A DNA stretch of 62,826 nt from Acidimicrobiia bacterium (GCA_012959995.1 DUCC01000018.1:1-62826); one strand, 5' to 3'. Counted from the first letter of the stretch, positions 1 to 9,993 are shown. The notes: generated by a model from the sequence alone, not told the origin. Numbers and translations are program-made.

Positions 1-192
1 GCCGGTCTCTGGGTTGTCGGCCCCGGCCAGTGAATACATGACCGTGTCAAGATCGGGCGAAATATGTAAACCGTGCAACACTGTGTCGTCGCCGGTGTTA
101 ACGATGGCCACGAGTTCGCTGGGCGGCTTAACCAAACGCAACCCCTTGAGAAAACGCGCTGCGCCCACCCCGCCAGCCAAGGTAACGATCAC
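1..192 (-). CDS. cofD: 2-phospho-L-lactate transferase CofD/FbiA, N-terminal part (cut by window end)
   Basis: First 64 codons of a gene that runs off the left end. The reading begins with a GTG eight bases after the gmd stop; no clear Shine-Dalgarno is visible. The N-terminus has the LAGGVGAARFLKGL loop (residues 5-18), NTGDD (32-36) and HGLHISPDLDTV (40-51), the signature of the CofD/FbiA family. The enzyme moves a phospholactyl-type group onto Fo in the cytoplasm and so makes coenzyme F420. Adjacency to gmd/rmd and proximity to manB recall the fbiA-manB neighbourhood of actinobacteria. Identity is confident from these motifs; the catalytic C-terminal half is not visible. Confidence 0.9.
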   Translation of the reverse strand, partial: MIVTLAGGVGAARFLKGLRLVKPPSELVAIVNTGDDTVLHGLHISPDLDTVMYSLAGADNPETG

Positions 193-199
193 TGGGCTA

Positions 200-1162
200 T
201 CAATCTTTTAGCAAAGCAAGGTCGGCGTCGACCATGTCGGTCACCAGAGTGGTGAAGTCGGTCTTAGGGGTCCACCCCAGTTTTTCTTTGGCTAGCGAAG
301 CATCGCCCACCAACAAGTCCACCTCAGCAGGGCGGAAAAAACGTTCATCAATGGTGACGTAATCTTGGTAAGACAAGTTCACCCGGCCAAAAGCCACCTC
401 AAGAAACTCCCGCACCGAATGAGTTTCACCCGTACAAATAACAAAATCTTCAGGAGTGTCTTGTTGCAACATGAGCCACATGGCCTCAACATAGTCGCCG
501 GCAAAACCCCAGTCACGTTGAGCATCAAGGTTGCCTAACGCCAACGAATCGGCTTGGCCTAAAGCAATCTGGGCCACGGCATTGGTGATCTTGCGGGTCA
601 CAAACTCTAACCCACGACGCGGGCTCTCGTGGTTAAATAAAATACCGGAACAAGCATAGAGGTCGTAGCTTTCACGGTAATTAATGGTGATCCAATGGCC
701 ATAAACCTTGGCCACCCCATAAGGGCTCCGCGGATGAAATGGAGTGGTTTCGGTTTGTGGAACCTCTTGGGCTTGGCCAAACATCTCGCTAGAACTGGCT
801 TGGTAGTAACGAATGCCAGGGTTCACCATGCGGATGGCGTCAAGGAGCCGCGTCACCCCTAAAGCAGTGGTTTCGCCGGTCAGCACCGGTTGAGTAAACG
901 AAGTCTGTACAAAAGACTGCGCAGCGAGATTGTAGACCTCGTCCGGTTGGAAGTCGTTAAGGGCCGCCATCAACGAGGTTTGATCTAATAGATCGCCAGG
1001 GATAAGAGTTACTCGATCAAGTAAATGGTCAATGCGCTCATGGCTTTGGGTAGAACTTCGGCGTACTAGGCCCGCGACCTCATAGCCTTTGGCCAACAAA
1101 AACTCAGCAAGATAAGACCCATCTTGGCCGGTAACCCCAGTAATTAATGCTCGTTTGGTCAC
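200..1162 (-). CDS. gmd: GDP-mannose 4,6-dehydratase
   Basis: Converts GDP-D-mannose to GDP-4-keto-6-deoxymannose, the branch point to GDP-rhamnose or GDP-fucose. It is a short-chain dehydrogenase/reductase of the extended type: NAD(P)-binding GVTGQDG at residues 9-15, SSSEMFG at 123-129 and the catalytic Tyr148-x3-Lys152 in SPYGVAK. At 320 residues it is somewhat shorter than many family members (roughly 340-370). The start is GTG, with GAGGA about ten bases upstream on the minus strand. It lies 43 bp after rmd and 7 bp before cofD, so the three probably form one transcript. The substrate is plausibly supplied by manA and manB further right. Confidence 0.93.
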   Translation of the reverse strand: MTKRALITGVTGQDGSYLAEFLLAKGYEVAGLVRRSSTQSHERIDHLLDRVTLIPGDLLDQTSLMAALNDFQPDEVYNLAAQSFVQTSFTQPVLTGETTALGVTRLLDAIRMVNPGIRYYQASSSEMFGQAQEVPQTETTPFHPRSPYGVAKVYGHWITINYRESYDLYACSGILFNHESPRRGLEFVTRKITNAVAQIALGQADSLALGNLDAQRDWGFAGDYVEAMWLMLQQDTPEDFVICTGETHSVREFLEVAFGRVNLSYQDYVTIDERFFRPAEVDLLVGDASLAKEKLGWTPKTDFTTLVTDMVDADLALLKD

Positions 1163-1205
1163 GTAAATTAATCCTCATAAAGGCTGCCGACGGCAACCGG
1201 TTCGT

Positions 1206-2117
1206 TTATTCTGCCGGGGAAATCTGCAAACGCCAGTATTCAAGTAAATCAGTTAATGAATTTTTTAAGGTGGTCGACGGTTCCCACCCCGTATGAGAGT
1301 GAAGTTTGGTGGCATCACCCCGTAAATCAGGTAAATCAATCGGCCGCAACAACGCTTGATCCACCACCAAATCCATCGGGTGACGAGCCAAAGCCAACAA
1401 CTGCTCAGCCACACTCTGCACACTCACCGACACCCCAGAACACACGTTGTAGGCCTCACCCGGGTGGCCCTCTGCGGCCAGCAGACGGTACGCCCGCACC
1501 ACATCACGCACATCGGTAAAATCACGTTTAGCCGACAAATCACCCACCCGAAGAGTCGCCTCACCCGAAACCTCATTACGCGCAATACGAGCCGCCAACG
1601 CAGAACATACAAACTGCTCGCTTTGCCCCGGGCCCAAATGATTAAAAGCCCGCACCCGAATAACCTCTTGACCCTGACCCACAAAAGCCTGCTGAGCCAC
1701 CAAATCGGCGGCCGCCTTCGACGCCGCATAAGGCGACACCGGCTGTAGCGGCGCCTGCTCAGAAAGAGGAAGATCCTCAGGACTTACCCGCCCATAAACA
1801 TCCGCACTAGTCACCGTCACCACCCGGCGCACCCCCGCCTCACGAGCCGCCGCCAACACATTCAACGTGCCCTCCGCATTGGCCCGAAAAGTTGCCAACG
1901 GCTCCTGCCACGAACGACCCACATCGGCCTGACCCGCCAAATGATAAACAACCTCCGGCCGCTCGGCAGCAAACAACGCGGTTAAAGCCGCAGAATCCAA
2001 CAAATCTGGACCACCGGTCGCCCGGTCAGTCCCCACCGGTTCATCGCCAAAATCAGCTAAATGAGCCAACAAATAATGGCCCACAAAACCCGCCGCCCCC
2101 GTAACCAGCGCTTTCAC
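1206..2117 (-). CDS. rmd: NAD-dependent epimerase/reductase, probably GDP-4-keto-6-deoxy-D-mannose reductase (Rmd type)
   Basis: Extended SDR protein of about 303 residues. The Rossmann GxxGxxG (VTGAAGFVGHYL) starts right after a GTG at 2117, and the catalytic SPYAASK motif follows. An upstream in-frame ATG at 2174 would add 19 residues (MIKHRLVL...) that do not belong to the fold, so I take the GTG. Located directly upstream of gmd on the same strand, it most likely reduces the Gmd product to GDP-D-rhamnose. A bifunctional GDP-fucose synthase or another nucleotide-sugar epimerase is not excluded by the sequence. Codon third positions here are strikingly G/T-rich, unlike the plus-strand genes. 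Confidence 0.75.
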   Translation of the reverse strand: MKALVTGAAGFVGHYLLAHLADFGDEPVGTDRATGGPDLLDSAALTALFAAERPEVVYHLAGQADVGRSWQEPLATFRANAEGTLNVLAAAREAGVRRVVTVTSADVYGRVSPEDLPLSEQAPLQPVSPYAASKAAADLVAQQAFVGQGQEVIRVRAFNHLGPGQSEQFVCSALAARIARNEVSGEATLRVGDLSAKRDFTDVRDVVRAYRLLAAEGHPGEAYNVCSGVSVSVQSVAEQLLALARHPMDLVVDQALLRPIDLPDLRGDATKLHSHTGWEPSTTLKNSLTDLLEYWRLQISPAE

Positions 2118-2194
2118 GAAGCCACCAACACCCAGAAAATATGCACACCGCAACACTAGACGGTGCTTGATCACTTCGGCACCCTCGGCGACGC

Positions 2195-2200
2195 TAGGGT
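2195..2200 (+). promoter_or_regulatory. -10-like TAGGGT for the GT2 gene (leaderless candidate)
   Basis: TAGGGT lies 9 nt before the GTG at 2210 in the divergent 92-bp gap to rmd. No Shine-Dalgarno precedes the GTG, which fits a transcript beginning at or next to the start codon. Confidence 0.5.
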
Positions 2201-2209
2201 CAAACTACC

Positions 2210-5200
2210 GTGGACTCCCCAAACCCACCGGAACAGCCGGACGAAACAACCACAACTGCCTCGGCTGACCCAATACCCGCCCCTGCCTCGACACCCGAAC
2301 CCAGCCCCGCCACAACCCCACAAGTAAACGTAATCCTCGTCGCCCGCAAACCAGGAGAGTGGTTCGGCGAAGTACTCACCGCTCTGGCCGCCCAAGATCA
2401 CCCCAACTACCAAGTCACCGTGGTCGACGCCAGCCGCCGCAGCACGCTGAGCGAACAAGTCAACGAAATACTGCCCGGCACCGAAATAATCCAAACCAAA
2501 AGCACCACCACCTACGGAGCCGCCACCGCCCTGGTGGCTGACCGGCCCACCAAACACCAATACCACCTGTTCCTCCAAGACGACCTGGTACTCGACGCCA
2601 CCGCCCTCCGACGCATGGTCGAAGCAGCTCGCGACACCAACGCCGGCATCACCGGGCTCAAAACCCTCAACGGCCACAACATTGACCTCCTCGCCGACAT
2701 AGGCGCCACCATCGACCGCTACGGCACCACCGTGCCCCGCCACGAACCCGGCGAAATAGACCAAGGCCAATACGACGCCGACCGTGAAGTATTCGTGGCC
2801 GCTGCCCCCGCATTACTGGTACGCACCGACCTCTACACGGCAGTTGGAGGGTTCGACCCCGCCCTAAAGCCCGCCGACGCCCCCACCGACCTGTGCTGGC
2901 GCGCCCGTCTACTCGGAGCCATCGTCGCCACCGCCCCCAACGCCGTAGGCCGCCAAATAGTAGTAAAAAAACAAGAAGAAAAAAAACGACACCGCAGCAA
3001 CAACCCCGAACGCTACGGCCCCCGCCACCGCCTCCGCCTCACCTGGGCCAACCAACCCGCCTCCCGAGCTTTCCTGCTCACTCTAGAACTCCTCGCCGCC
3101 ACCCTGGTCGGCGTGGCCTACGGGCTACTACGCGGCCGCTTCCACTACGTACAAGCACTCCTCGCCGCTTGGCTCTGGAACATCGGCCATTTTGGAAGCC
3201 TGCGCACCCGCCGCGCCCTGCTGCGCTCCCACCAAGGCGGCGGACACCTCGCCATGCTGGCCTGGGCCAACACCCCCCGGCACTCGTTTCGCCGCGCCGC
3301 AACCGGCCGTGCCCCCCTGGGCACCGGCAGCGAAGCCCCCACCCGGCTACGCCTACAAAGCCTTTGGGCCGCCCTTCTCGGCCCCGGCGGGCTCGCCCTC
3401 ATGGCCGGCGCCGTCATCTTCGGCTTCGGCTCACGGCACCTAATCACCCGTGGCCTCCCCGCCATCGGGCGCTACCAACCCCTCCCTGCCGACCCACTCG
3501 ACCTCATCAACGCCTGGCGAACCACCTGGCGAACCACCGCCGCCGGACTCCACGAAACCACCCCCGACGCCCTGGCCTTTCTGGGTGGCCTGAGTTGGCT
3601 ACTACCTCTTGACTCCAGCCAAATATTGGCCCTCGCCGTGCTGGCCATGTTCCCCCTCGGCGCCCTCGGCGTCTGGCGCATGGTGCAACCCGTCGGCGGC
3701 GGAAGATCCCGCGCCGTCGCCGTCATTTTGTACCTCGCCCTACCTGTACCCTGGAACGCCCTCGCCGAAGGCCAATGGGCGCCCCTCGCCATCTACGCCA
3801 CCCTGCCCTGGATAAGCCAACACCTGGCCCGCGCCCAAGGCGTCGTACCGTACGGCCAACGCGGCGGCCAACCCGGCCCCGGCGGCGGACTACGCAGCCT
3901 CTGGGCCGAAACCACCGCCACCGGCATGGTGTTAGTCCTCGCCGTCGCCTTCGAACCCACCGTGGTGATCCCCGCTGCCCTCGTAGTCGCCGCACTTTTT
4001 TTAGGCAGCATGGTAGCCGGCAGCATCGCCGGCCTCTGGAGGCTCCTGCTCGTAACCATCGGCGCCACCCTGCTGGCCGCCCTGATACACCTGCCCGCCA
4101 CACTCGAAATACTCGACGGACGATCATGGGAAACCTGGTTCGGTCCCCAAACATGGACCACCGCCCAACACGGCCCCCAAAACCTGTTGCTCTTCAACAC
4201 CGGAACCTACGGCTACCCGTTGCTCGCTGCCGCCTTCCTCATCATCCCCGGCGTAGCGCTCGTCACCACCAAAAGATGGTACCTGGCCATCGCCGTACGC
4301 TCCTGGTTTTTGATAGCCGGCGGATTCGCCACCGCCTACATCGTCGACCAAGGATGGTGGAGCCACGCCGCCCCCAGCGCCGAATTCCTGCTAGTGCCCG
4401 CCGGACTGGGCATCGCCTGGGCCGCCGCCGCAGGCACCGCCAGCCTCGGAGAACTCCTGGCCAACCGCACCGCCCGCCTGCGCTACCTCGGCTCAGCCAC
4501 CATTGGCCTCGCCCTCATGTTGGCCATCACCCCAATAATCCTCGCCTCATTCGACGGCCATTGGGCGCTACCCGCCAAAGACTTCACCAGCACCATCCCC
4601 ACCCTCATCGGCACCCAAGAACTCGACGGAACCCCCACCTCAGACCCAACCCAACGAGTGCTCTGGATAGGCGACCCCCAGTTGCTGCCCGCCGTCGGAG
4701 TAATGCTCGACCAACAAAACGCCCTCGCCCTCACCGATGGCTACCCCACCCTGCTCGACCAAGCACCATTTACCCTCGAAGCAGATAGCGCCCTCAACGA
4801 AATACGAAACTCGTTAACCACCGCCCTAACCGGTGGCACCAGCCGACTCGGCGAACAACTCGGCCAATGGTCCGTCGGACACATCGTGCTTGTGGAACGC
4901 TCCGCCCCCGCCCCCTACGGCAACACCGGAACACCCCTCAACCCCAACTACTTCGCCACTATGACCCGCCAACTCGACCTGCAACGCATAGAAGGACTCA
5001 ACCGATCAGTCAACATCTTTACCAACACCGCAAACCAACCCATCCACGGCGTAGTGCGCGACGGCCGCGGACGCACCGTACCCGCCCGCACCGAACCACT
5101 TAACTACACAAAAATCGCCATCGAATCACCAGTAGACGGCGCCTACCGTTGGCGACTACAACCCGAAGAAAACTGGCAATTCACCCCCGGCCAAAACGCC

Positions 5201-5386
5201 GCCTCAGAAACCCAACCCGGCCCCCACGGCGAACCCACCATACGCATGGCACGCTCCGCCACCGGCCAACTCGCCCTCAACACCACCCAAAGCACCGCCC
5301 GCCGGACACTACAACTCGCCGCCCTAGCCGCCGTAGCCCTCGCAACCAGTTGGGCTCACGCCGGCCGCAGAGGAAAACGCCGATGA
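2210..5386 (+). CDS. Large membrane glycosyltransferase, family 2, with C-terminal extracytoplasmic domain
   Basis: 1058 residues. After a Pro/Thr-rich N-terminus (1-37) comes a GT-A domain (about 38-270) with NVILVARK, a VVDAS strand and FLQDDLVLD, where the QDD at 123-125 is the likely metal-binding DxD equivalent. A first transmembrane helix follows near 290-310, then many more to about residue 780, then a long soluble stretch and a last helix close to the C-terminus, which ends in basic residues. The nucleotide-sugar donor and acceptor are unknown. The GT2 plus DUF5719 pair is a recurring actinobacterial arrangement near cofD and manB (recalled, not searched). Start is GTG; the downstream gene overlaps by 4 bp (ATGA), implying translational coupling. 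Confidence 0.85.
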   Translation: MDSPNPPEQPDETTTTASADPIPAPASTPEPSPATTPQVNVILVARKPGEWFGEVLTALAAQDHPNYQVTVVDASRRSTLSEQVNEILPGTEIIQTKSTTTYGAATALVADRPTKHQYHLFLQDDLVLDATALRRMVEAARDTNAGITGLKTLNGHNIDLLADIGATIDRYGTTVPRHEPGEIDQGQYDADREVFVAAAPALLVRTDLYTAVGGFDPALKPADAPTDLCWRARLLGAIVATAPNAVGRQIVVKKQEEKKRHRSNNPERYGPRHRLRLTWANQPASRAFLLTLELLAATLVGVAYGLLRGRFHYVQALLAAWLWNIGHFGSLRTRRALLRSHQGGGHLAMLAWANTPRHSFRRAATGRAPLGTGSEAPTRLRLQSLWAALLGPGGLALMAGAVIFGFGSRHLITRGLPAIGRYQPLPADPLDLINAWRTTWRTTAAGLHETTPDALAFLGGLSWLLPLDSSQILALAVLAMFPLGALGVWRMVQPVGGGRSRAVAVILYLALPVPWNALAEGQWAPLAIYATLPWISQHLARAQGVVPYGQRGGQPGPGGGLRSLWAETTATGMVLVLAVAFEPTVVIPAALVVAALFLGSMVAGSIAGLWRLLLVTIGATLLAALIHLPATLEILDGRSWETWFGPQTWTTAQHGPQNLLLFNTGTYGYPLLAAAFLIIPGVALVTTKRWYLAIAVRSWFLIAGGFATAYIVDQGWWSHAAPSAEFLLVPAGLGIAWAAAAGTASLGELLANRTARLRYLGSATIGLALMLAITPIILASFDGHWALPAKDFTSTIPTLIGTQELDGTPTSDPTQRVLWIGDPQLLPAVGVMLDQQNALALTDGYPTLLDQAPFTLEADSALNEIRNSLTTALTGGTSRLGEQLGQWSVGHIVLVERSAPAPYGNTGTPLNPNYFATMTRQLDLQRIEGLNRSVNIFTNTANQPIHGVVRDGRGRTVPARTEPLNYTKIAIESPVDGAYRWRLQPEENWQFTPGQNAASETQPGPHGEPTIRMARSATGQLALNTTQSTARRTLQLAALAAVALATSWAHAGRRGKRR

Positions 5387-6825
5387 ACGCCGTACGCCTT
5401 CCTGCCCTAGCTATCTTGCTGGCCCTCGCTGTCGGCGCCTTCGTGTTCGCCGAAACACCCAAAGAAGCAGTGATCGAAACCGCTGCCCCCACCGCCTACA
5501 CCGAATTTTCACCCCCCGGCGACTCCGGCGACGTGTGGTTTTGCGTCGGACCCACCAGCCGCCTCGAAGGAATCGAAAACCGCACCATCACCATCACCAA
5601 CCTGGCCGACCAACCCAACGAAGGCCTGGTCACCGTGGTCGACAACCTCGGTACGTGGAGCGAACGATCAATACAACTCGAAACCGGTGACCGACTCGAA
5701 CTACGCACCGACCAACTGGTCGCCGAAGCCCAATACGCCGGCATCACCATCGAAGCCCCCCACGGCGGACTACTCGTAGAACAACAAATTGCCGCCAGCA
5801 ACACAGCCGGTCAAGACCGGCAGCACTGCACCACAGCCACCGTACCCACCGGACAAATACCCTGGGGAACTACCGAACGGCCCGGCACCCGCCAAGTCAT
5901 ACTGTTCCACAACCCATTTCAAGCCGTCGCCGTCGTGGATCTCACCCTGCTCGGCGACCTCGACACCCGCCAAACCCTCGACGCACAAGGCCTCGTCATA
6001 CCCGGGCGTTCCGTAGTGGCCTACGAACTCACCGAAAAACTCCCCGACTCACTCATCGTGTCAGCCTCGGCCACCGTACGCACCGGCCAACTCGTCATGA
6101 CCGGACTACAAATAGCCGACGGCACCACCCCCTCCGGCCTCCAAGGGCTCGCCCTGGCCGCCAGCTCGCTGACCCTCAGCGGCGACCTCTTTTTGCCCGG
6201 AGCGGCAGAAGGACAAAATCACCCCACGGTGGTAGTGCAAAACCCCGGCGACACCACCGTCGAACTAGAAATCGTTATCCGCACCAACGACCAAGAAAAC
6301 ACCGTAGAACCCTTCGGCGTCATGCTGCGCCCCGGCCAACGCCAAGCCGTAGACCTTCACGCCGACGGGCGGCTAGCAGAAACAGGTGCTTACAGTATTT
6401 ACGTACGGAGCCTTGACGCCCCAACCCTGGCCGCCGTTGCCGTAAACCGCCAAAGAGGAGCCGCTGACGAAGACGAGCCCCTCGGACCCGGCCTCACCGG
6501 CCTGCCAGCCATCAACTATGGCGCCACCCAATGGTGGGTAGACACCATCGGATCAACAATAACCCCAACAACCATTCTCATCTTCAACCCCGGGCTCGAC
6601 AGCATCGCCACCGTCACCTTGACCACCGCCGCCGACCACCCCCTCCCCGAAGCATTCGAACTCGACCCCGGTGATCAGGTAGAACTCACCGTCGACGCCG
6701 ACGTAATAATCGGCATCGGATCAACCGCCCCCATCATCGTGACCCGCCAACAACACAGCCCCCTCGGTTGGACCACCAGTTACGCCACCACCCTAGAAAA
6801 CACCACCACCGCAATAACCCGCTAA
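5383..6825 (+). CDS. Secreted DUF5719-family protein
   Basis: 480 residues beginning at an ATG that overlaps the GT2 stop codon, with AGAGGA about nine bases upstream. A longer open frame starts at 5149, but that extension is Arg/Pro-rich shadow sequence. The N-terminus has a hydrophobic signal or anchor segment (about residues 5-22). The mature part opens with VWFCVGPTS and consists of repeated beta-rich blocks (ITITNL..., VILFHNP..., TVVVQNPG..., TILIFNPG...), suggesting tandem Ig-like or beta-sandwich modules outside the membrane. No catalytic motif is recognisable. Coupling to the giant GT2 suggests joint action on an envelope glycan; that is inference. Confidence 0.75.
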   Translation: MNAVRLPALAILLALAVGAFVFAETPKEAVIETAAPTAYTEFSPPGDSGDVWFCVGPTSRLEGIENRTITITNLADQPNEGLVTVVDNLGTWSERSIQLETGDRLELRTDQLVAEAQYAGITIEAPHGGLLVEQQIAASNTAGQDRQHCTTATVPTGQIPWGTTERPGTRQVILFHNPFQAVAVVDLTLLGDLDTRQTLDAQGLVIPGRSVVAYELTEKLPDSLIVSASATVRTGQLVMTGLQIADGTTPSGLQGLALAASSLTLSGDLFLPGAAEGQNHPTVVVQNPGDTTVELEIVIRTNDQENTVEPFGVMLRPGQRQAVDLHADGRLAETGAYSIYVRSLDAPTLAAVAVNRQRGAADEDEPLGPGLTGLPAINYGATQWWVDTIGSTITPTTILIFNPGLDSIATVTLTTAADHPLPEAFELDPGDQVELTVDADVIIGIGSTAPIIVTRQQHSPLGWTTSYATTLENTTTAITR

Positions 6826-6847
6826 CCCCCACCTCCCGTCCCGCTTT

Positions 6848-7294
6848 TTAGTGGGAGCCGCAGCCTTTTGGGGTGGAGCCGGGGGAGCGGGCTTCGGCTA
6901 AGGAAGCCCAGAGGTGGGTGGCGGTTACTGGGCCGAGATGGTGGTCGACCACTACGCCTTCGGCGTTGACAATGGCCACCATGGGGACTGCTTCGATGCG
7001 GTAACGATCGTGGAGACCTTTGTCTCGCTTAGCTTCAACCTCTTGGACCACTACCTGATCGCTAGCCAGCGGCAAAGCACGGGTCAAGACCCCGGTACAC
7101 GAATCGCAAGTAGTCGACGTAAACACCGCCACCAACCAAGCGGTCGAAGGATCAGAAAAATCAGCACGATCCAACTGCTCAGGGACCGACCAACCAGTAC
7201 GCACCGGAGCATCCGACGGGCGCCGCTGCAAAAAAGTCGCCGCCAAACCAGCCACTACGGCCACTACGGCCAAAAGAATTAAGCGCTCAACCAA
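6848..7294 (-). CDS. Membrane-anchored thioredoxin-like protein
   Basis: 148 residues: an N-terminal transmembrane anchor (about 4-21), then a thioredoxin fold with the active-site pair C63-D-S-C66 in FTSTTCDSC and the cis-proline loop AVPMVAI. The predicted topology puts the redox site on the outer face of the membrane. A third cysteine occurs in the C-terminal tail GCGSH (C145), which could be a resolving or metal-binding residue. The gene starts 3 bp after the ftsH stop, so the two are probably co-transcribed, perhaps linking disulfide handling to membrane quality control. Its exact partner is unknown. It converges with the DUF5719 gene across only 22 bp. Confidence 0.75.
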   Translation of the reverse strand: MVERLILLAVVAVVAGLAATFLQRRPSDAPVRTGWSVPEQLDRADFSDPSTAWLVAVFTSTTCDSCTGVLTRALPLASDQVVVQEVEAKRDKGLHDRYRIEAVPMVAIVNAEGVVVDHHLGPVTATHLWASLAEARSPGSTPKGCGSH

Positions 7295-7297
7295 GAA

Positions 7298-9205
7298 TTA
7301 ATCAACCGGCGAAGACTCAACCGGCAGAGGCTCATCCGAGCCAGTAGAAGCAGGTTGAGCAGCCAAAGCCACCAAACGCTCCACCTCTTGGCCAGAAATA
7401 GTCTCATGCTCCAACAAAGCCCGAGCCACTAGATTCAAAGCGCTACGATTCTTCGTTAACAAATCACGACACCGAGACTCATGGAACACCAAAATGCGAT
7501 GCATCTCCTCATCAATCTCTCGAGCCGTGACATCGCTGTAATCACGAGTCTGCATCAAATCGTCACCTAAAAATACTTGACCCTGGCTACTCCAAGCCAT
7601 CGGACCAATACGTTCGCTCATACCCCACTCGCGAACCATTTTGCGAGCCAATTCTGTAGCGCCCTCCAAATCATTTTGGGCCCCCGTAGAAATAACCCCA
7701 AATTCCAATTCCTCGGCAATGCGCCCGCCCATACGGACCACCAAAGAATCCTCAATGTAATCCTGACGATAAATATGGCGCTCTTCTTCCGGTAACTGCA
7801 TGGTCACTCCCAAAGCCATGCCGCTCGGAATAATGGTCACCTTGTGCAACGGGTCAGCGGTCGGCAACAGCGCCGCACACAAAGCATGCCCCGCCTCATG
7901 AAAAGCAATAGTCTCTTTTTCCGAAGCAGTCAAAGCCATCGACTCACGTTTTTGCCCCATAATGGTGCGATCCCGCGCCGCCTCCAAATGCTCAGCGGCA
8001 ATAGCATCAAAGTTTTCTCGAACCGCAATCAACGCCGCCTCATTAATAAGGTTGGCTAAATCAGCGCCGCTCATGCCCGGCGTACCCCGGGCCAAAACGT
8101 CAAGATCCACATCATCCGCTAAAGACTTGCCCTTAGCATGCACCGCCAAAATATCTCGACGATCCGACAGTTCAGGCAACGGCACCACTACTTGGCGGTC
8201 AAAACGCCCAGGACGCAGCAACGCCGGATCCAAAATATCTGGCCGGTTAGTAGCCGCCAAAACGACAATGCCTTCGCTGGCTTCAAAACCATCCATCTCC
8301 GACAACATTTGATTCAACGTTTGCTCACGCTCATCGTGTCCGCCGCCCAAACCAGCACCCCGCTTGCGGCCAATAGAATCCAACTCGTCGATGAAAATAA
8401 TAGCTCGCCCCATTTTGCGCGCCGTCTCAAACAAATCACGCACCCGGCTTGCGCCCACCCCAACAAACATTTCCATAAAGTCCGAGCCAGTCACCGACAA
8501 AAAAGGCACCCCGGCCTCGCCAGCAACTGCACGAGCCAACAAAGTCTTTCCTGTCCCCGGAGGGCCCACCAATAAAATACCCTTCGGTACCCGAGCACCC
8601 ACCTCGGCAAACTTCTCCGGCTTCTTTAAAAAATCCACCACCTCGCGGATCTCTTGCTTCACCCCGTCATAGCCCGCCACATCATCAAAAGTAGTTCCCG
8701 GGTTCTCCGAAGAATACGTTTTGGCTCGCGACCGGCCAATAGACATCATGCCGTTCATCTGGCCCTGCGCCCGGCGGTTCATCCACACGAAAAATAAAAT
8801 AATAAGCCCCACCGGCAACAACAAAGGCAACCAAGTAGCAGCAAAACCTGGCTGCGGAGTTTCGAAAATAACCGAGATCCCGCTATCGGTTAACACCTGA
8901 CGGTCAACCGCCGAAAGCTCCAACGGGCCAGTAGTAGTAAAAGCCACCCCCTCGGAAGTACGAATCTCAATACGACCCGTCTGGTTATCGACCGTTACCT
9001 CAGTGACCTCACCATCGGCCACCCGAGCCAAAAACTGGTCATAGGGGAGGGCCTCAAGGTCCTCAGAAGGCTGCAAAAGTGGGTAAAGCAGCGTGGCCGC
9101 CAACAAACCCATGAGCATCCAAATGCCCCAACGAGGCCACCCTTTGTTGGCCTTAGACCCCGAAGGTTCTGAAGAAGGAGAAGATTTTTTTGCGCGATCA
9201 GCCAT
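7298..9205 (-). CDS. ftsH: ATP-dependent zinc metalloprotease FtsH
   Basis: 635 residues, typical for the family. Two transmembrane helices (about 28-44 and 123-141) flank the extracytoplasmic FtsH_ext domain. The AAA module has Walker A GPPGTGKT (214-221), the pore MFVG (246-249), Walker B with FIDELD (271-276) and the second region of homology [18 protein letters not shown] (320-337). The M41 zinc site HEAGH is at 436-440. It degrades misfolded and short-lived membrane proteins. The start ATG at 9205 is preceded by six G residues and TAGCAT on the minus strand. It is divergent from the CPBP protease gene. Confidence 0.97.
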   Translation of the reverse strand: MADRAKKSSPSSEPSGSKANKGWPRWGIWMLMGLLAATLLYPLLQPSEDLEALPYDQFLARVADGEVTEVTVDNQTGRIEIRTSEGVAFTTTGPLELSAVDRQVLTDSGISVIFETPQPGFAATWLPLLLPVGLIILFFVWMNRRAQGQMNGMMSIGRSRAKTYSSENPGTTFDDVAGYDGVKQEIREVVDFLKKPEKFAEVGARVPKGILLVGPPGTGKTLLARAVAGEAGVPFLSVTGSDFMEMFVGVGASRVRDLFETARKMGRAIIFIDELDSIGRKRGAGLGGGHDEREQTLNQMLSEMDGFEASEGIVVLAATNRPDILDPALLRPGRFDRQVVVPLPELSDRRDILAVHAKGKSLADDVDLDVLARGTPGMSGADLANLINEAALIAVRENFDAIAAEHLEAARDRTIMGQKRESMALTASEKETIAFHEAGHALCAALLPTADPLHKVTIIPSGMALGVTMQLPEEERHIYRQDYIEDSLVVRMGGRIAEELEFGVISTGAQNDLEGATELARKMVREWGMSERIGPMAWSSQGQVFLGDDLMQTRDYSDVTAREIDEEMHRILVFHESRCRDLLTKNRSALNLVARALLEHETISGQEVERLVALAAQPASTGSDEPLPVESSPVD

Positions 9206-9211
9206 CCCCCC

Positions 9212-9217
9212 ATGCTA
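9212..9217 (-). promoter_or_regulatory. -10-like TAGCAT for ftsH
   Basis: Read on the minus strand, TAGCAT ends 6 nt before the ftsH ATG. With a second TANNNT for the opposite gene at 9270-9275, the 77-bp gap appears to hold two back-to-back leaderless promoters. Confidence 0.45.
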
Positions 9218-9269
9218 GAGGAATACAAAGACGTTGCCCCTGCGCCCCCAACCAAGGGTTTCAGGTCGG

Positions 9270-9275
9270 TAGTGT
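9270..9275 (+). promoter_or_regulatory. -10-like TAGTGT for the CPBP protease gene
   Basis: TAGTGT followed by exactly 7 nt and the GTG at 9283. It supports choosing that GTG over the earlier in-frame start at 9190, which would overlap ftsH. Confidence 0.5.
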
Positions 9276-9282
9276 TCGTGCG

Positions 9283-9993
9283 GTGAAAACACCCGAACCA
9301 ACTTTCCCCACGCCAGGCTGCCCCTGGCGAGGAATACACATCGTTTCAGGGCTAATGATCTCCACGTTCGCTGCCGTATTTTTGGGCGGGCTCGTGCTGG
9401 TAATCGGCGGCTGGGAAACCACCGACACCCTGCCCCTCTGGGTAACCGCCGTCATGCAAATACCCCTCTGGGCAGGTCTACTTGGTGTGCCCTGGTGGGT
9501 CGTGCGGCGCCGCAAACTGTCATGGAAAAACGACCTGGGCTGGCAATTTCAAAAAAAAGATGTACTTTCCGGTCTGGGCATCGGCGTTTTAGCTCAAGCC
9601 GTTTTCGTGCCACTGGTCTACCTGCCAGTGATTCTTATTAAAGACGACCTTGACGTTTCCGGCCCGGCCCGAGAACTCATCAACCGAGCTCAAGGACTCG
9701 ACATCATCCTCTTAGTGCTTGTGGTGGTAGTCGGCGCACCAATAATAGAAGAAATCTTTTTTCGCGGCGTAACTCTTCGCTCCTTCGAAAATCGATTCTC
9801 CCCCCGCACCGCACTGCTGGCCAGCGCCCTGGTATTTGGCTTAATCCACTGGCAGCCCCTGCAGTTCCCCGCATTATTTATGTTCGGGCTCGTGGCCGGA
9901 AAACTCACCCAAAAAGATGGTCGCCTCGGACGAGCAATTTGGGCTCACGTGGGTTTTAACGCCTGGACCGTAGGCATGCTGGTGCTTCTATGA
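9283..9993 (+). CDS. CPBP-family intramembrane (Abi/Rce1-type) protease
   Basis: About 236 residues with several hydrophobic helices. The catalytic motif EExxFR is present as E156-E157-I-F-F-R161, followed by the second motif with His in LVFGLIHWQ and a last His/Asn pair in WAHVGFNAW. These define the glutamate-type CPBP (Rce1/Abi) membrane endopeptidases. Substrate unknown; relatives act on prenylated proteins, bacteriocins or anti-sigma factors. An earlier in-frame start at 9190 lies inside ftsH and gives a non-membrane tail, so I start at the GTG. The stop overlaps the next ATG by 4 bp (ATGA), coupling it to the membrane protein downstream. Confidence 0.82.
   Translation: MKTPEPTFPTPGCPWRGIHIVSGLMISTFAAVFLGGLVLVIGGWETTDTLPLWVTAVMQIPLWAGLLGVPWWVVRRRKLSWKNDLGWQFQKKDVLSGLGIGVLAQAVFVPLVYLPVILIKDDLDVSGPARELINRAQGLDIILLVLVVVVGAPIIEEIFFRGVTLRSFENRFSPRTALLASALVFGLIHWQPLQFPALFMFGLVAGKLTQKDGRLGRAIWAHVGFNAWTVGMLVLL

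Noticed and set aside
2118-2174. N-terminal extension of rmd from an upstream ATG
   Set aside because: The Rossmann fold begins at the GTG at 2117; the extra 19 residues do not fit the family and would use up most of the divergent promoter gap.
5149-5382. Upstream extension of the DUF5719 gene
   Set aside because: It lies in the GT2 gene, reads Arg/Pro-rich shadow sequence, and the ATG at 5383 has a ribosome-binding site and a signal peptide.
6826-6860. Bidirectional terminator between the convergent DUF5719 and thioredoxin genes
   Set aside because: Only a 5-bp pairing across an 18-nt loop is possible, which is too weak to call.
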